Of a stretch of DNA of 6,232 bases, positions 5,954-6,232 are shown one piece after another. Source of the DNA: an uncultured Oscillospiraceae bacterium (lineage in GTDB: Bacteria; Bacillota; Clostridia; Oscillospirales; Acutalibacteraceae). The translations under genes and the position numbers were made by a program. Under the pieces are notes generated by a model, which saw only the letters and a list, made by a program, of their open reading frames with translations, was not told where the DNA came from and ran no database searches. The stretch covers positions 1 through 6,232 of the forward strand of contig CABSLJ010000149.1 in NCBI GenBank assembly GCA_902478455.1. Direction: 5' to 3'. The number at the start of each line of letters is the position of its first letter. The stretch's first letter is position 1.

Positions 5954-6232
5954 GCGAGCAGACTGAACAGCTGCGGGTGCAGCGCCGAAAGGCCGCATCT
6001 GAGGAAAGTCCGAGCTCCACAGGGCAGGATAACGGCTAACGGCCGCCGGGGGCGACCCTAGGGAAAGTGCAACAGAGAGATACCGCCGGGAATTTCCCGG
6101 CAAGGGTGGAAAGGCGAGGTAAGAGCTCACCAGCGCGCAGGAGACTGCGCGGCTCTGCAAACCCTATTCGGAGCAACACCGTGGAGGGACATATGCGCCG
6201 GCCCGGCGCGTCCTGTGGAGGTGGCATTGAGC
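5954..6232 (+). ncRNA. rnpB: RNase P RNA, type A, 3' end cut by the window
   Basis: This is the catalytic RNA of RNase P, which removes 5' leaders from precursor tRNAs together with the RnpA protein. Conserved blocks appear in the right order: GAGGAAAGTCCGAGCTCC (6001-6018, the 5' half of the P4 core), ACAGGGCAG, GGGAAAGTGCAACAGAGAGA with TACCGCC (to 6087), AAGGGTGGAAAGGCG and GAGGTAAGAGCTCACC (6102-6131), then CCCTATTCGGAGCAACACC. A GC-rich hairpin capped by GAGA (about 6133-6151) fits P12, and GGAC-ATAT-GCGCCG paired with CGGCGC-GTCC (6187-6213) is a further peripheral helix. A GAAA-capped stem near 5980-5997 fits P3. The matching 3' core strand and the 3' half of P1 lie beyond the window, so roughly 100 nt are missing. 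The 5' end is set from the promoter and may be off by a few bases. Confidence 0.95.

Noticed and set aside
5796..6020. A minus-strand frame running from inside rnpB through the murD leader.
   Set aside because: It is antisense to the RNase P RNA and crosses the murD promoter. Only its last ten codons fall in the predicted murD leader, and these are listed separately as a weak finding.
6133..6155. Resemblance between the RNase P hairpin here (GCGCGCAG...CTGCGC...GCTCT) and the hairpin at 130-157.
   Set aside because: The match is short, GC-rich and self-complementary, with different loops. Chance is the best explanation, and the RNase P helix is explained by its own fold.

Overview
This window reads as a piece of ordinary chromosome from a GC-rich member of the Bacillota (Firmicutes), most likely class Clostridia. 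The reasons are a MurD with clostridial-looking motifs (SPTRTASG, SLSPACASFD), an aluminium-resistance/methionine gamma-lyase-family PLP enzyme typical of Firmicutes, a tRNA-Leu with its CCA end encoded, strong AGGAGG-like ribosome binding sites, and a type A RNase P RNA. Species cannot be named from the sequence alone.

Layout: (1) positions 41-125, minus strand, tRNA-Leu(UAG), with its own promoter at 198-227 and a roughly 65-nt leader that can fold into two hairpins. (2) Positions 231-5782, minus strand, five tightly packed genes transcribed right to left: murD, two tandem M42 metallo-aminopeptidases, a GNAT acetyltransferase and the PLP lyase-family gene. Spacings are 29 nt, an 8-nt overlap, a 4-nt ATGA overlap and 24 nt. 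A good sigma-A-type promoter lies at 5851-5879, so the five probably form one operon. (3) Positions 5783-5953, a divergent intergenic region holding the murD promoter (minus) and the rnpB promoter (plus). (4) From about 5954 to the window end, plus strand, rnpB (RNase P RNA), cut before its 3' end.

Functionally, MurD makes a cell-wall precursor, the two M42 enzymes probably trim peptides in the cytoplasm, and the lyase-family enzyme probably acts on a sulfur amino acid or related substrate. The acetyltransferase substrate is unknown. The link between them looks like housekeeping gene packing rather than a clear pathway, though release of amino acids by the peptidases next to amino-acid-using enzymes is a reasonable guess. 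RNase P and the tRNA are both translation-related but lie at opposite ends of the window.

No mobile element, CRISPR array, phage gene, toxin-antitoxin pair or defence gene is visible. No stretch over 300 bases lacks a gene. Positions 1-40 hold nothing recognisable. I did not find a convincing undescribed system; the most interesting points are the gene company of a stand-alone murD, the tandem overlapping M42 pair, and the structured leaders of murD and of the tRNA.
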